NCBI RefSeq assembly: GCF_001593385.1
Contig: NZ_LUVZ01000012.1
Span: forward strand, 310,001 to 374,000
Length of the DNA: 64,000 nt
Source: Chryseobacterium cucumeris
GTDB lineage: Bacteria > Bacteroidota > Bacteroidia > Flavobacteriales > Weeksellaceae
Direction: 5' to 3'
Part shown: positions 33,653 to 42,718 of the stretch, one piece after another
Layout of the letters: the number at the start of each line of letters is the position of its first letter
Numbering within the stretch: the stretch's first letter is position 1
Program-made: the position numbers and the translations under genes
Notes under the pieces: generated by a model
What the model was told of the DNA's origin: nothing
Database searches by the model: none
The model's input: the letters and a program-made list of their open reading frames with translations, nothing else

Positions 33653-35212
33653 ATGAAAAAAATTATAATATCGACAATTGCAGTTTCTGCACTTCTTTTT
33701 ACAGTAAGCTGTAATACGGATTTCGATACGGATGTGAAAGATATCCCGGTAACAAAAGGAGACGCAGACTTTTCAAAATATATCTCATTAGGAAACTCTC
33801 TTACTTCAGGATATCGTGATGGTGCATTGTATAGCAGTGGACAGAATGAATCTTATCCAAGTATGATCGCTGCACAAATGAAATTGGCAGGTGGAGGAGA
33901 TTTTAAACAACCTTTAATGCCTAATGACGTAGGTGGGTTCAACAATCTTCCGGGTTTCCCGGGAAAACTGACTCTTCAGGTAGTTAATGGATCTTTAGCT
34001 CCTGTGCCAAGCGGGGCAGCAGCAGCATTAGATGTATTATCTGGCGGAGGTACTTATAATAATATGGGGGTTCCTGGTGCCAAGTCCTTCCACTTAGTTG
34101 CTCCTGGGTATGGTAGTCAGGCAGGTCTTGCAGCGGGTACGGCTAATCCTTACTTTGTAAGGTTTGCTTCTTCAGCTACTACAAGTGTATTGGCGGATGC
34201 TATGGCTCAGAAAGCAACATTTTTCTCTTTGTGGATAGGGAATAATGATGTACTGTCTTATGCTACTAATGGAGGGACAAACTCTCAGACTGTAGGAGGT
34301 GTTACCACTTATACAGCAGCTACAGTTCAGACAGGAAATACCAATCCTACAACGTATAAATCAAATGATATCTCTGATCCTGCATTAGTAGCTGGATCTA
34401 TTAAAGCGGTTTTAGATGGTCTTAAAAGTGTAGGAACTACAAAAGGAGTTATTGCTAATATCCCTTCTGTTACTTCAGTTCCTTTCTTTACTACGGTACC
34501 TTATAACCCTTTGACGCCTGCTCTTTTAGGTTCAAACCTGACAACTCTTAACACCAGTTTATATGGTCCGTTGAAGCAGGCTCTTACTGCTTTTGGAGCT
34601 GGGGATAGAATTAATCTACTTTCCGCTACAGGTCCAAATCCTGTTTTAATTAAAGATGTTGCTTTGACAGATTTATCAGCTCAGCTTACAGCTGCTTTAA
34701 CTCCTTCTTTGGGAGCACCGACAGCTGCTGCTTTTGGTCAGATCTTTGGACAGGCAAGACAGGCTACTGCAGATGATTATATTTTGCTTACGACTAGTTC
34801 TGTAATTGGAAGTACTGCGGTGGGAGTTCCTGCTCCGGTAAATGTTTATGGAATTTCTTATCCATTACAAAACCAACATGTATTAACAAAAACAGAAGCT
34901 GGCTATGTGAAAACAGCAACTACTGCATATAATGCTTCTATAAAATCACTTGCTGATTCCTATGGACTTGCATTTGTAGATGCCAACACTAAGATGATTG
35001 AACTGAATGCACAGTCAGGAATTTTATTTGATGGTGTAAAATATACTGCGAAATTTGTAACAGGAGGAGCTTTCTCTCTAGATGGAGTTCACCTTACAGG
35101 ACGTGGATACGGTATTGTTGCTAATGAATTTATCAAGTCTATCAATGCTAAATATAAGTCTACACTTCCGCAGGTAGATCCGAACAAATATTCAGGAGTT
35201 AAATTCCCTTAA
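33653..35212 (+). CDS. SGNH/GDSL-family lipase-like lipoprotein
   Basis: A 519-residue lipoprotein (lipobox LFTVSC, Cys20). SGNH blocks are visible: block I SLGNSLTSG (nucleophile Ser49, with GNSL for GDSL), block III IGNNDVL and block V DGVHLTGRG (Asp477, His480). It is longer than simple GDSL esterases because of Ala/Thr-rich inserts. It is co-transcribed with the FadL-type gene and ends in a strong terminator. It probably releases fatty acids at the cell surface for uptake by the neighbour, an inference from adjacency. Confidence 0.87.
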   Translation: MKKIIISTIAVSALLFTVSCNTDFDTDVKDIPVTKGDADFSKYISLGNSLTSGYRDGALYSSGQNESYPSMIAAQMKLAGGGDFKQPLMPNDVGGFNNLPGFPGKLTLQVVNGSLAPVPSGAAAALDVLSGGGTYNNMGVPGAKSFHLVAPGYGSQAGLAAGTANPYFVRFASSATTSVLADAMAQKATFFSLWIGNNDVLSYATNGGTNSQTVGGVTTYTAATVQTGNTNPTTYKSNDISDPALVAGSIKAVLDGLKSVGTTKGVIANIPSVTSVPFFTTVPYNPLTPALLGSNLTTLNTSLYGPLKQALTAFGAGDRINLLSATGPNPVLIKDVALTDLSAQLTAALTPSLGAPTAAAFGQIFGQARQATADDYILLTTSSVIGSTAVGVPAPVNVYGISYPLQNQHVLTKTEAGYVKTATTAYNASIKSLADSYGLAFVDANTKMIELNAQSGILFDGVKYTAKFVTGGAFSLDGVHLTGRGYGIVANEFIKSINAKYKSTLPQVDPNKYSGVKFP

Positions 35213-35235
35213 TAATTGATAAAATAAAAACTTAG

Positions 35236-35268
35236 AAACCACAAGAGTAAATCTTGTGGTTTTTTTTT
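35236..35268 (+). terminator. Terminator after SGNH lipoprotein gene
   Basis: 11-bp perfect arms (AAACCACAAGA and its complement), 5-nt loop, followed by T9. Confidence 0.9.
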
Positions 35269-35275
35269 AAATTTG
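35268..35275 (+). promoter_or_regulatory. -7 promoter element of prs (TAAATTTG)
   Basis: Exact TAnnTTTG match directly after the preceding terminator and 22 bp before the prs ATG. Confidence 0.6.
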
Positions 35276-35297
35276 CAAAATCTTTTAAAAAGTAAAA

Positions 35298-36236
35298 ATG
35301 GCCGATCAGTTAAGTTATCTATTTTGTACAAGAACCAGCAGGGACTTGGCAGAGAAAATTGCCCAGAGTTATGGGAAAGAATTAGGAAAAATCAACTTTC
35401 AGGAGTTCAGCGACGGGGAATTTGAGCCTGTTTTGGACGAATCTGTAAGAGGAGGAAGAGTTTTCCTGATTGGATCTACATTCCCTCCTGCAGACAATCT
35501 TTTGGAACTTCTTCTAATGATTGATGCAGCAAAAAGAGCTTCTGCAAAGAGCATCACCGTAGTAATTCCTTACTTCGGACTTGCCAGACAGGACAGAAAA
35601 GACAAACCAAGAGCGCCGATCGGTGCAAAATTAGTTGCTAACCTTCTTACTGCAGCAGGAGCAACAAGAATCATGACAATGGATCTTCACGCAGATCAGA
35701 TTCAGGGATTCTTCGAGATTCCGGTAGATCATCTGTATGCTTCTACTATTTTCGTAGACCACATCAGATCTTTGAATCTTGATAACCTTACCATTGCTTC
35801 TCCTGATATGGGAGGAGCAAAAAGAGCGAAAAACTATGCCGGTCACCTGGGTGCTGAAGTAGTAATTGCTTATAAGGAAAGAAAAAAAGCAAACGTTGTA
35901 GAAGAAATGTTCCTTATCGGGGATGTTACAGGTAAAAATGTAATCCTTATTGATGATATGATTGATACTGCAGGTACACTTTGCAAAGCTGCAGATATCT
36001 TAATTGAAAAAGGTGCAAAAACAGTAAGAGCTATGGCTACTCACGGAGTGCTTTCAGGAAAGGCTTACGAGAATATTGAGAACTCGCAACTGCTGGAAGT
36101 TATTGTAACTGACTCAATTCCTGTTAAAAATAATTTGTCATCTAAAATAAAAGTGCTATCTTGCGCCCCGTTATTTGCAGACGTTATGACAATGGTTCAT
36201 GAGCACAAATCAATTAGTAGCAAGTTTGTTATTTAA
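35298..36236 (+). CDS. prs: Ribose-phosphate pyrophosphokinase
   Basis: A 312-residue enzyme making PRPP from ribose 5-phosphate and ATP. Motifs include the flexible-loop/ATP region FSDGEFEP, the metal-binding MTMDLHADQIQGFFEIPVDHLYA and the PRPP-binding VILIDDMIDTAGT. PRPP feeds apt and nucleotide synthesis. It is followed 56 bp later by rplY, an arrangement common in bacteria, so the two are likely one transcript. Confidence 0.97.
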   Translation: MADQLSYLFCTRTSRDLAEKIAQSYGKELGKINFQEFSDGEFEPVLDESVRGGRVFLIGSTFPPADNLLELLLMIDAAKRASAKSITVVIPYFGLARQDRKDKPRAPIGAKLVANLLTAAGATRIMTMDLHADQIQGFFEIPVDHLYASTIFVDHIRSLNLDNLTIASPDMGGAKRAKNYAGHLGAEVVIAYKERKKANVVEEMFLIGDVTGKNVILIDDMIDTAGTLCKAADILIEKGAKTVRAMATHGVLSGKAYENIENSQLLEVIVTDSIPVKNNLSSKIKVLSCAPLFADVMTMVHEHKSISSKFVI

Positions 36237-36292
36237 TTGATTTTAAATAAGTTGCAAATTAAAATAAGAACAATTTTTTAAATTTTTTATAA

Positions 36293-36940
36293 ATGAAATC
36301 TATTACAATTCAAGGTACAAAAAGAGAAAGCGTGGGCAAAAAGTCTACAAAAGCTTTACGTGATGCTGAATTAGTTCCTTGTGTTGTTTATGGAGGTGAA
36401 GCACCTTTGAACTTCTCTGCTGAAGAGAGAGCTTTCAAAGGATTAGTATACACTCCTGAAGCACACACGGTATCTATTGAGGTTGACGGAAAAACAATTC
36501 CAGCTGTTCTTCAGGATATTCAGTTCCACCCGATTACTGACAAAATTCTTCACGTTGACTTCTATCAGTTATCTGATGATAAGCCAGTGATCATGGAAGT
36601 TCCGGTAAGAATTACAGGACGTTCAAAAGGTGTTGTAGCTGGTGGTGTTTTACGTCAGTCTTTCAGAAAACTAAAAGTAAAAGCTATCCCTGCTAACCTA
36701 CCTGACGAAGTAGTAGTTGATGTTACTCCATTAAGAATTGGTAACAAACTTTACATCGGTGGTATCAAAACAGAAGGATATTCTTTCATGCACCCTGACA
36801 ATGCAGTAGTAGTTGCTGTTAAGATGTCTAGAAATGCAATGAAAGGTGGTGCAGCTGCAATGGATGATGATGATGAGGAAGAAGTTGCAACTGAAGAAGG
36901 TGCAGCTCCTGAAGCAGCAGCAGAAACTGCAGCAGAATAA
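36293..36940 (+). CDS. rplY: 50S ribosomal protein L25/general stress protein Ctc
   Basis: A 215-residue long-form L25 (Ctc). The N-terminal 5S-rRNA-binding domain ([22 protein letters not shown]) is followed by the TL5-type C-terminal beta domain ([23 protein letters not shown]) and an acidic Ala/Glu tail ([13 protein letters not shown]). It follows prs and ends in a terminator. Confidence 0.96.
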   Translation: MKSITIQGTKRESVGKKSTKALRDAELVPCVVYGGEAPLNFSAEERAFKGLVYTPEAHTVSIEVDGKTIPAVLQDIQFHPITDKILHVDFYQLSDDKPVIMEVPVRITGRSKGVVAGGVLRQSFRKLKVKAIPANLPDEVVVDVTPLRIGNKLYIGGIKTEGYSFMHPDNAVVVAVKMSRNAMKGGAAAMDDDDEEEVATEEGAAPEAAAETAAE

Positions 36941-36965
36941 GAATTGCTTATTTAAACAATATAAG

Positions 36966-36990
36966 AACCCGTCAGTTATGGCGGGTTTTT
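36966..36990 (+). terminator. Terminator after rplY
   Basis: AACCCGTC pairs with GGCGGGTT (one G-U pair), then a T run. Confidence 0.8.
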
Positions 36991-37156
36991 TATTTGATAG
37001 CCAGTCTCAGCTGAAAGAACTGAGCAAACTTAAAAGGGTTGGTTTCAATTTCATCTTTTTGCTTTATTGTTTTTCTTCACCTTACACTATCGAATATTTC
37101 TATCAACTGACAATGATCAGGAGCCAACCCCATGCTTCCTTTCGGAAAAAAAGCCG

Positions 37157-37164
37157 TAAATTTG
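37157..37164 (+). promoter_or_regulatory. -7 promoter element of sufS (TAAATTTG)
   Basis: Exact TAnnTTTG match 42 bp before the sufS ATG, so sufS has its own promoter apart from the suf operon. Confidence 0.55.
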
Positions 37165-37206
37165 AAGAGTTCTAAATAAGGACGTTTTAATTTAAAAAAT
37201 AAATAA

Positions 37207-38427
37207 ATGTTTGACATTCAGGAAATAAGAAGCCAGTTTTCTATATTGGACAGAGAAGTGAACGGTAAACCTTTGGTTTATCTGGATAATGCAGCTACAT
37301 CCCAAAAACCAAATTCAGTTTTGGAAGTCTGTCACGCATATTATACAGAACTTAATGCCAACGTTCACAGAGGAATTCATACACTGAGCCAGCTGGCAAC
37401 AGAAGAAATGGAGCTTTCAAGAAGAAAGATTCAGAAATTCATCAATGCTGAACATGACTTTGAAGTAATTTTTACAAAGGGAACAACAGAAGGGTTGAAC
37501 CTTATCGCTTATATTTTAACACAGAAACTGCAGAAAGATGATGAAATCATTATTTCTTATCTTGAGCACCATTCCAATATTGTTCCATGGCAAATGCTGT
37601 GTGAAAGAACCGGAGCGAAACTTCGCGTAATTCCGATTGATGAGAACGGAATCCTTCAGATGGATTATTTTGATCAGTTTTTGAGTGAAAAAACGAAGGT
37701 TGTTTCTGTAAATCAGGTTTCTAATGCTTTGGGGATTGTAAATCCAATTGAGGAAATTATTGCTAAAACAAGAAAAAATACAGATGCTTATGTTGTGATA
37801 GACGGAGCTCAGTCTGCTCCGCATTTCAATATTGATGTACAGAAGATGGATTGTGATTTCTTTGTGTTCTCAGGTCATAAAATGTATGCTCCGATGGGAA
37901 CAGGTATTTTATATGGAAAACAAGAAATATTGGAAGCTTTACCGCCGTTTCATGGAGGAGGGGAGATGATTGCGACGTGTTCTTTCGAAGGAACTACCTA
38001 TGCAGGTCTTCCATTCAAATATGAAGCAGGAACACCGAATGTAGGAGGAAATATAGCTTTAGGTGCTGCCGTTGATTTCATGAACAGGGTAGGTCGTGAG
38101 AATATTCAAAACCATGAAAATGCTTTGTTGGAATATGCTCAAAGACATCTTTTAGAAATTGAGGGTCTGAAAGTATATGGTGAGAAAGCAAAAAGAACAG
38201 GTGTTGTATCATTTAATCTGGAAGGAGTGGGTATTGCCTCTGATGTAGGGATGATCCTTGATAAAATGGGAATCGCTGTAAGAACAGGACACCACTGTAC
38301 ACAGCCTATCATGAACTTCTTTAATATTGCCGGAACAGTAAGGGCAAGTTTCGCTGTTTATAATACTTTCGAAGAAATTGATGCCCTGGTGGAAGGTGTT
38401 AGAAAAGCACAGAGAATGTTGAGTTAA
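37207..38427 (+). CDS. sufS: Cysteine desulfurase SufS
   Basis: A 406-residue group II PLP-dependent cysteine desulfurase that supplies sulfur for Fe-S assembly. Visible are the start YLDNAATSQKP, the PLP lysine in DFFVFSGHKMYAPMGTG and the catalytic Cys in RTGHHCTQPIMNFF. It is monocistronic here, 32 kb from sufABCD. No SufE/SufU partner gene is present in the window. Confidence 0.95.
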   Translation: MFDIQEIRSQFSILDREVNGKPLVYLDNAATSQKPNSVLEVCHAYYTELNANVHRGIHTLSQLATEEMELSRRKIQKFINAEHDFEVIFTKGTTEGLNLIAYILTQKLQKDDEIIISYLEHHSNIVPWQMLCERTGAKLRVIPIDENGILQMDYFDQFLSEKTKVVSVNQVSNALGIVNPIEEIIAKTRKNTDAYVVIDGAQSAPHFNIDVQKMDCDFFVFSGHKMYAPMGTGILYGKQEILEALPPFHGGGEMIATCSFEGTTYAGLPFKYEAGTPNVGGNIALGAAVDFMNRVGRENIQNHENALLEYAQRHLLEIEGLKVYGEKAKRTGVVSFNLEGVGIASDVGMILDKMGIAVRTGHHCTQPIMNFFNIAGTVRASFAVYNTFEEIDALVEGVRKAQRMLS

Positions 38428-38456
38428 TTAATAAAGAATCTCTACGATATAGAATT

Positions 38457-38482
38457 AAAGCAGCCTTTGAGCTGCTTTTTTT
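38457..38482. terminator. Terminator after sufS
   Basis: AAAGCAGC/GCTGCTTT arms with a 6-nt loop and a T run. On the minus strand it also ends just after the small Cys-rich ORF. Confidence 0.8.
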
Positions 38483-38483
38483 A

Positions 38484-38609
38484 TTAGTCTATTGGTATAC
38501 AATAACACCGGCCCTCAGTAATGACCGGATAATTGCCGGTAGCACATTCCAGGCAGATTTGTCCTTCTACTATAATACTTTTCATCTTTACTTTGTTTAG
38601 CTTTTTCAT
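38484..38609 (-). CDS. Candidate 41-residue Cys-rich small protein
   Basis: Read directly from the sequence: ATG at 38609, stop at 38484. The product begins MKKLNKVKMKSIIVEGQICL and contains four cysteines (19, 22, 34, 36), ending with CYCIPID. A -7 element TACATTTG lies 27 bp upstream and terminator hairpins flank it, so it can be an independent gene. The short basic leader followed by a Cys-containing core is reminiscent of bacteriocin-like or RiPP precursor peptides common in Chryseobacterium, or of a tiny metal-binding protein. A second ATG at 38585 would give 33 residues. No modifying enzyme lies nearby. Confidence 0.5.
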   Translation of the reverse strand: MKKLNKVKMKSIIVEGQICLECATGNYPVITEGRCYCIPID

Positions 38610-38635
38610 ATGATGTGATTTAAAGGGGTAATAAT

Positions 38636-38643
38636 CAAATGTA
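38636..38643 (-). promoter_or_regulatory. -7 promoter element of the small Cys-rich gene (TACATTTG)
   Basis: Minus-strand match to TAnnTTTG; a TTG lies 22 bp further upstream, slightly more than the usual spacing. Confidence 0.45.
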
Positions 38644-38675
38644 AAAACCTCCGGAAAATTAATTACAATAAAAAA

Positions 38676-38698
38676 GCCCTGTTAACGGATAACAAGGC
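38676..38698 (-). terminator. Terminator after hemE
   Basis: GCCcTGTTA pairs with TAACAaGGC around a 5-nt loop; the A run on the plus-strand left side reads as a T run on the minus strand. Confidence 0.75.
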
Positions 38699-38722
38699 TA
38701 TTGTATTTTTAAGAGAATAATC

Positions 38723-39754
38723 TTACAAATTCGGTTTCCAGTCTACTACTGCTCTGATGAAAGCTTCAGCATTTTCGACAGGAACATTCGGTAGAATTCC
38801 GTGGCCTAAGTTGGCAATGTATCTGTCTTTTCCGAAACGGTTGATCATTTCATTCACCATCTTCTTAATGGTTTCAGGTGTTGAATGAAGTCTTGCAGGA
38901 TCAAAGTTCCCCTGTAGCGTCATTGTATGGTTCGTTAAAGTTCTTGCGAATTCCGGTTTAATAGTCCAGTCAACTCCAAGAGCAGAAGCCTTAGACATTG
39001 TCATATCTTCCAGAGCAAACCAGCATCCTTTTCCAAATACTACAACATGAGTAAGGGGGCTTAATGCTTCAACAATCTGGTTGATGTACTGCCATGAGAA
39101 TTCCTGATAATCTGTAGGAGAAAGCATTCCTCCCCAGGAATCGAAAACCTGTACTGCAGAAACTCCTTTTTCTACTTTTCTCTTCAGATAAGCGATTGTA
39201 GTATCTGTAATTTTTTGTAATAATAAATGTGCTGCTTCAGGCTGTTGGAAGCAGAAGGATTTTGCAATATCAAAAGCTTTACTTCCTTTTCCTTCTACAC
39301 AGTAACAAAGAATGGTCCATGGAGAACCGGCAAAACCGATCAATGGAATGTCATTGTCCAGCTTCTGAAGTGTAAGTTCAATAGCATCGAAAACGTACCC
39401 TAAAGTATCATTCACATCCGGAGTTTCAATATTCTGAACCTGTTCCATTGTTCTGATTGGAGTATCTAACCATGGTCCAACAGATTCTTTCATTTTGAAA
39501 TCAATTCCCATTGCCTGCGGAACTACCAGGATATCAGAAAACAGAATCGCGGCATCCAAAGGAAATCTGCGGATAGGCTGTAAAGTGATCTCAGCAGCAA
39601 GCTCTGGAGTCTGACATCTTGTAAAGAAATCATACTGATCTCTTAAAGCAATGAATTCCGGCAGATATCTTCCAGCCTGCCTCATCATCCAGACAGGAGG
39701 TCTTTCAACGGTTTCTCCGCGAAGTGCTTTTAAATATAGGTCGTTTTTTATCAT
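38723..39754 (-). CDS. hemE: Uroporphyrinogen decarboxylase
   Basis: A 343-residue enzyme that decarboxylates the four acetate groups of uroporphyrinogen III to give coproporphyrinogen III. The N-terminal signature [15 protein letters not shown], the [14 protein letters not shown] active-site segment and [16 protein letters not shown] are standard. It is the last gene of the hemA-hemC-hemD-hemE operon. Confidence 0.97.
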   Translation of the reverse strand: MIKNDLYLKALRGETVERPPVWMMRQAGRYLPEFIALRDQYDFFTRCQTPELAAEITLQPIRRFPLDAAILFSDILVVPQAMGIDFKMKESVGPWLDTPIRTMEQVQNIETPDVNDTLGYVFDAIELTLQKLDNDIPLIGFAGSPWTILCYCVEGKGSKAFDIAKSFCFQQPEAAHLLLQKITDTTIAYLKRKVEKGVSAVQVFDSWGGMLSPTDYQEFSWQYINQIVEALSPLTHVVVFGKGCWFALEDMTMSKASALGVDWTIKPEFARTLTNHTMTLQGNFDPARLHSTPETIKKMVNEMINRFGKDRYIANLGHGILPNVPVENAEAFIRAVVDWKPNL

Positions 39755-39800
39755 AATCTATTGTAACTAATATTACCGGCAATATCCGGTAACAGATATT

Positions 39801-40484
39801 CTAAATCCTACTTCCGATTTCTTTTCTGATCAATGCAAATATGGATGTCAGTGTATTTTCTTCAGAAGTAAAAATTTCTTCCTGCGTATAATTTCTCAGC
39901 TCACTGGAAGTGGTTTCGCCAATGGAAAAAAGCTTCATGCCTTCCAGAGAATTTCGCCTTGCAAAACTACGAACTCCGCTCGGACTAAAAAATACCACAG
40001 CATGATATTTTTCAGTTATTATAGGATTGATTTCCTCAGTATTATAAATTGTAACTTTTTTGTACTTAATGTTTTGTAACGGAAGGTCTTTGTCCAGAAC
40101 ATTGATGGCAAGATTACCACAGAAGTGCAGGAACTGCTCGTACTGGCATTTTCCGATAATGAATCGCGAAAGAGTTTCAGCATTTTTCAGTACCTTAAAT
40201 GTTCCAAAACCATGCTTTCTAAGCTCTCTTTTGGTCTTTTCACCTACACAATAGATTTTGTTATAGTTTTTGGCTGTAAAATTCTCATTGGGTTTGAATC
40301 TGTTTTTAAAAAAAGAAGCAACTCCATTGACACTGGTGAAAATCAGAGAATAGTTTTTCAGCTCAAAAGGACTGATCATAATGGGTTTAGTCTTAATTAC
40401 CTCAACACAATCGACCAAAATACCCTCTCCTAATTCTTTGGATATAATCGTCTGGTCTATATTTTTGGTAAATAAGATTTTCAT
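39801..40484 (-). CDS. hemD: Uroporphyrinogen-III synthase
   Basis: A 227-residue HemD-like protein that closes hydroxymethylbilane to uroporphyrinogen III. HemD is poorly conserved; the call rests on length, the bilobed pattern (LIFTSVNGVASFFKNRF; YHAVVFFSPSGVRSFARRN; MKLFSIGETTSSELRNY) and the place between hemC and hemE. It is separated from hemC by 64 bp. Confidence 0.9.
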   Translation of the reverse strand: MKILFTKNIDQTIISKELGEGILVDCVEVIKTKPIMISPFELKNYSLIFTSVNGVASFFKNRFKPNENFTAKNYNKIYCVGEKTKRELRKHGFGTFKVLKNAETLSRFIIGKCQYEQFLHFCGNLAINVLDKDLPLQNIKYKKVTIYNTEEINPIITEKYHAVVFFSPSGVRSFARRNSLEGMKLFSIGETTSSELRNYTQEEIFTSEENTLTSIFALIRKEIGSRI

Positions 40485-40548
40485 GTCTGTAAAATTAAGA
40501 AGATGAAAAAGAGTGGCTAAAGGAAGGTAAAAATATAAATCTGAGCTA

Positions 40549-41457
40549 TCAGATCTGGCTTTTGATTTCTGCCATTAATTCTTTTCCTCCGTTTTCGAGA
40601 ACAACTTTTGCAAACTTTTCTCCAAAATTCTCGGTTGGAGTATACACAAAGTTTTCATCCACAGAAATGCAGTTTTTCCCATCCAGAGAGCAAAGTGCCG
40701 CTTTGAAACGGATCTGATCACCGATGATTTCCGCAAATGCTCCGATAGGTGCAGTACAGCCTCCTTCTAAAGTGCTCAGGAAGTTTCTTTCAATCTCTAC
40801 ACAGATCTGAGTCTGTTGATGATTGATCTGGCTTACAATTTCGTTAATTTCCGGTTTGTCAGTATGTCCGGCTACAGAGATTACCCCTTGTGAAGGCGCA
40901 GAGATCATTAATGGAAGCATTTCGTAATCAATTTCCATTTTCATTCTTTTGATACCTGCCAAAGATAAGATCGTAGCATCGAAATCTCCGTCTTCAAGTT
41001 TTTGAAGTCTGGTTTGAATATTTCCTCGGATATCTGAAAAATCAGTAGTCGGATAATTTCTCAACCAGAAAGCTCTTCTTCTCAAACTGCTTGTAGCGAG
41101 TTTAAGTTCATGGAATTCTTTATTCCTTGAAGATTCTTTTCTGATCAGAATATCCTGTGGATAATCTCTTTCCAGATAAGCGATCATCTCAATATTTTGA
41201 GGCAATTGAGTGGGAACATCTTTTAAAGAATGTACGGCAATATCAATCTCGTCATTCAATAGAGCAATATCAAGATCTCTTGTGAAAACCCCGGTAATTC
41301 CTAAAGAATAAAGCGGCTGATTAAGGTTCTTATCGCCAGAAGAAACGATAGGAACAATTTCCGTTAAATAATTGTTGTTCTGAAGGTGCCTCGCAACCTC
41401 TCTAGCCTGCCAAAGTGCAAGTGCGGAATTTCTCGTTCCGATTCTAATGCTTTTCAT
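40549..41457 (-). CDS. hemC: Porphobilinogen deaminase (hydroxymethylbilane synthase)
   Basis: A 302-residue enzyme that links four porphobilinogen units. Motifs: RIGTRNSALALWQA, AVHSLKDVPTQLP, ATSSLRRRAFW and the dipyrromethane-cofactor Cys in LEGGCTAPIGAFA. The ATG at 41457 (MKSIRIG) is the family start; the longer frame adds eight unlikely residues. It overlaps the end of hemA by 14 bp. Confidence 0.96.
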   Translation of the reverse strand: MKSIRIGTRNSALALWQAREVARHLQNNNYLTEIVPIVSSGDKNLNQPLYSLGITGVFTRDLDIALLNDEIDIAVHSLKDVPTQLPQNIEMIAYLERDYPQDILIRKESSRNKEFHELKLATSSLRRRAFWLRNYPTTDFSDIRGNIQTRLQKLEDGDFDATILSLAGIKRMKMEIDYEMLPLMISAPSQGVISVAGHTDKPEINEIVSQINHQQTQICVEIERNFLSTLEGGCTAPIGAFAEIIGDQIRFKAALCSLDGKNCISVDENFVYTPTENFGEKFAKVVLENGGKELMAEIKSQI

Positions 41458-42718
41458 TGAATTCGTTGTTTGGTTGTTCAACTAATATTTCGTGCATTAA
41501 TTTACTAATTTCTTCGGCTTTTAAAGGATTATCGATGATATATTTTGCAAAACGGTTGGTGATTTTCTGGATCATTTTGTCAGAAAGTTCCATGTCCGTG
41601 ATGTTTATGTATTTATTCTTTTTATAAAAATTATGCATTTCATTACGTTCCATGTTCTTTAGAACTGCTTTGAAATGATGAATATTGGGTGCCAGCTTTC
41701 TCTTTTTCTCCCATTCAATAAAGTCTTTCATCAGTTCCTTAATGATTTTTTCAGCTTTCGGGATTTCTCTTTCTCGCTGTTGAATCGTTTCCTGAATCTG
41801 TTTTGAAAGCTCATCTACGTCAATCAGGGTTACATTTTTATTTTCTGTAACATTCTTTTCAACGTTATGAGGAATAGAAAGATCAATGATCAGTGTTTCT
41901 TTTCCGTTCGGGAAGTGAGACTGGTTGACAATAGGATGCTTGGCTCCTGTTGCCACAATAAGAATATCTGTATTTTTTAATTCCTGGTCAAAATCAGAAT
42001 AATCAACGTGAGGAATATTATATTTCTGGGAAATCTTTTCCGCTTTCTCCTGAGTTCTGTTGGCAATTTTAATTTTCGGCTGATAGACATGTTTTACCAG
42101 ATTTTCAACGGTATTCTGTCCAATTTCACCTACTCCCAAAAGAAGAATATTTTTTTCAGTGATTCTCTTCTGGTTGTTTAGAATATAATGAACCGCCGCA
42201 TAAGAAACAGAAGCTGCACCATTGGAAATGCCGGTTTCATTTTTTATTCTTTTCGAAATTTGAATAGCCGCATTGATGGCTCTCTCCAGATAAGGATTAG
42301 AATTTTGTCTTTCTTTTTTGAAACGGCTGTATGCTTTTTTTATCTGCCCGATAATTTCAAAATCTCCAATAATCTGACTTTCAAGACCAGCTGCTACTCT
42401 GAAAAGATGAATCAATGCTTCCTCTTTGGTAAGAATATTCGCGAACTGAAGAAAATCTGTAAGTTGTACTCCAATGGTTTTGCAGTACTCTTCAGCTACT
42501 AAAAGATAATTGGGAGAAGTGGTGTAGATTTCGGTCCTGTTACAGGTGGAAACCACAAATGCATCACCAAGGTCTTCCTGATGGACTCTGGAAACAAAGT
42601 TTTTGATGTTCTCATCAAAGAATGCAAACTTTCCTCTCGTTTCTACGTCGGCTTTCTCGTAGCTTATTGAAAGCACGGCAAAATTTGACGTTCGATGAAT
42701 GTTGGAATACTGTAACAT
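41444..42718 (-). CDS. hemA: Glutamyl-tRNA reductase
   Basis: A 424-residue enzyme that reduces glutamyl-tRNA to glutamate-1-semialdehyde, the first step of the C5 heme route. The catalytic Cys is in VVSTCNRTEIY; GVGEIGQNTVENL is the NADPH-binding loop and a C-terminal dimerisation helix follows. A -7 element overlaps the ATG at 42730, so the ATG at 42718 (MLQYSNIHR) is preferred. It heads the hem operon. hemL and hemB are not in this window. Confidence 0.96.
   Translation of the reverse strand: MLQYSNIHRTSNFAVLSISYEKADVETRGKFAFFDENIKNFVSRVHQEDLGDAFVVSTCNRTEIYTTSPNYLLVAEEYCKTIGVQLTDFLQFANILTKEEALIHLFRVAAGLESQIIGDFEIIGQIKKAYSRFKKERQNSNPYLERAINAAIQISKRIKNETGISNGAASVSYAAVHYILNNQKRITEKNILLLGVGEIGQNTVENLVKHVYQPKIKIANRTQEKAEKISQKYNIPHVDYSDFDQELKNTDILIVATGAKHPIVNQSHFPNGKETLIIDLSIPHNVEKNVTENKNVTLIDVDELSKQIQETIQQREREIPKAEKIIKELMKDFIEWEKKRKLAPNIHHFKAVLKNMERNEMHNFYKKNKYINITDMELSDKMIQKITNRFAKYIIDNPLKAEEISKLMHEILVEQPNNEFNEKH

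Noticed and set aside
34010..34340. Ala/Gly/Thr-rich repeats in the SGNH lipoprotein as a possible frameshift or tandem repeat
   Set aside because: The frame is continuous and the blocks I, III and V fall in order; it is only low-complexity sequence.
36846..37175. Open frame of 109 codons overlapping the end of rplY
   Set aside because: It starts in another phase of rplY's acidic tail, and runs through the rplY terminator and the sufS promoter.
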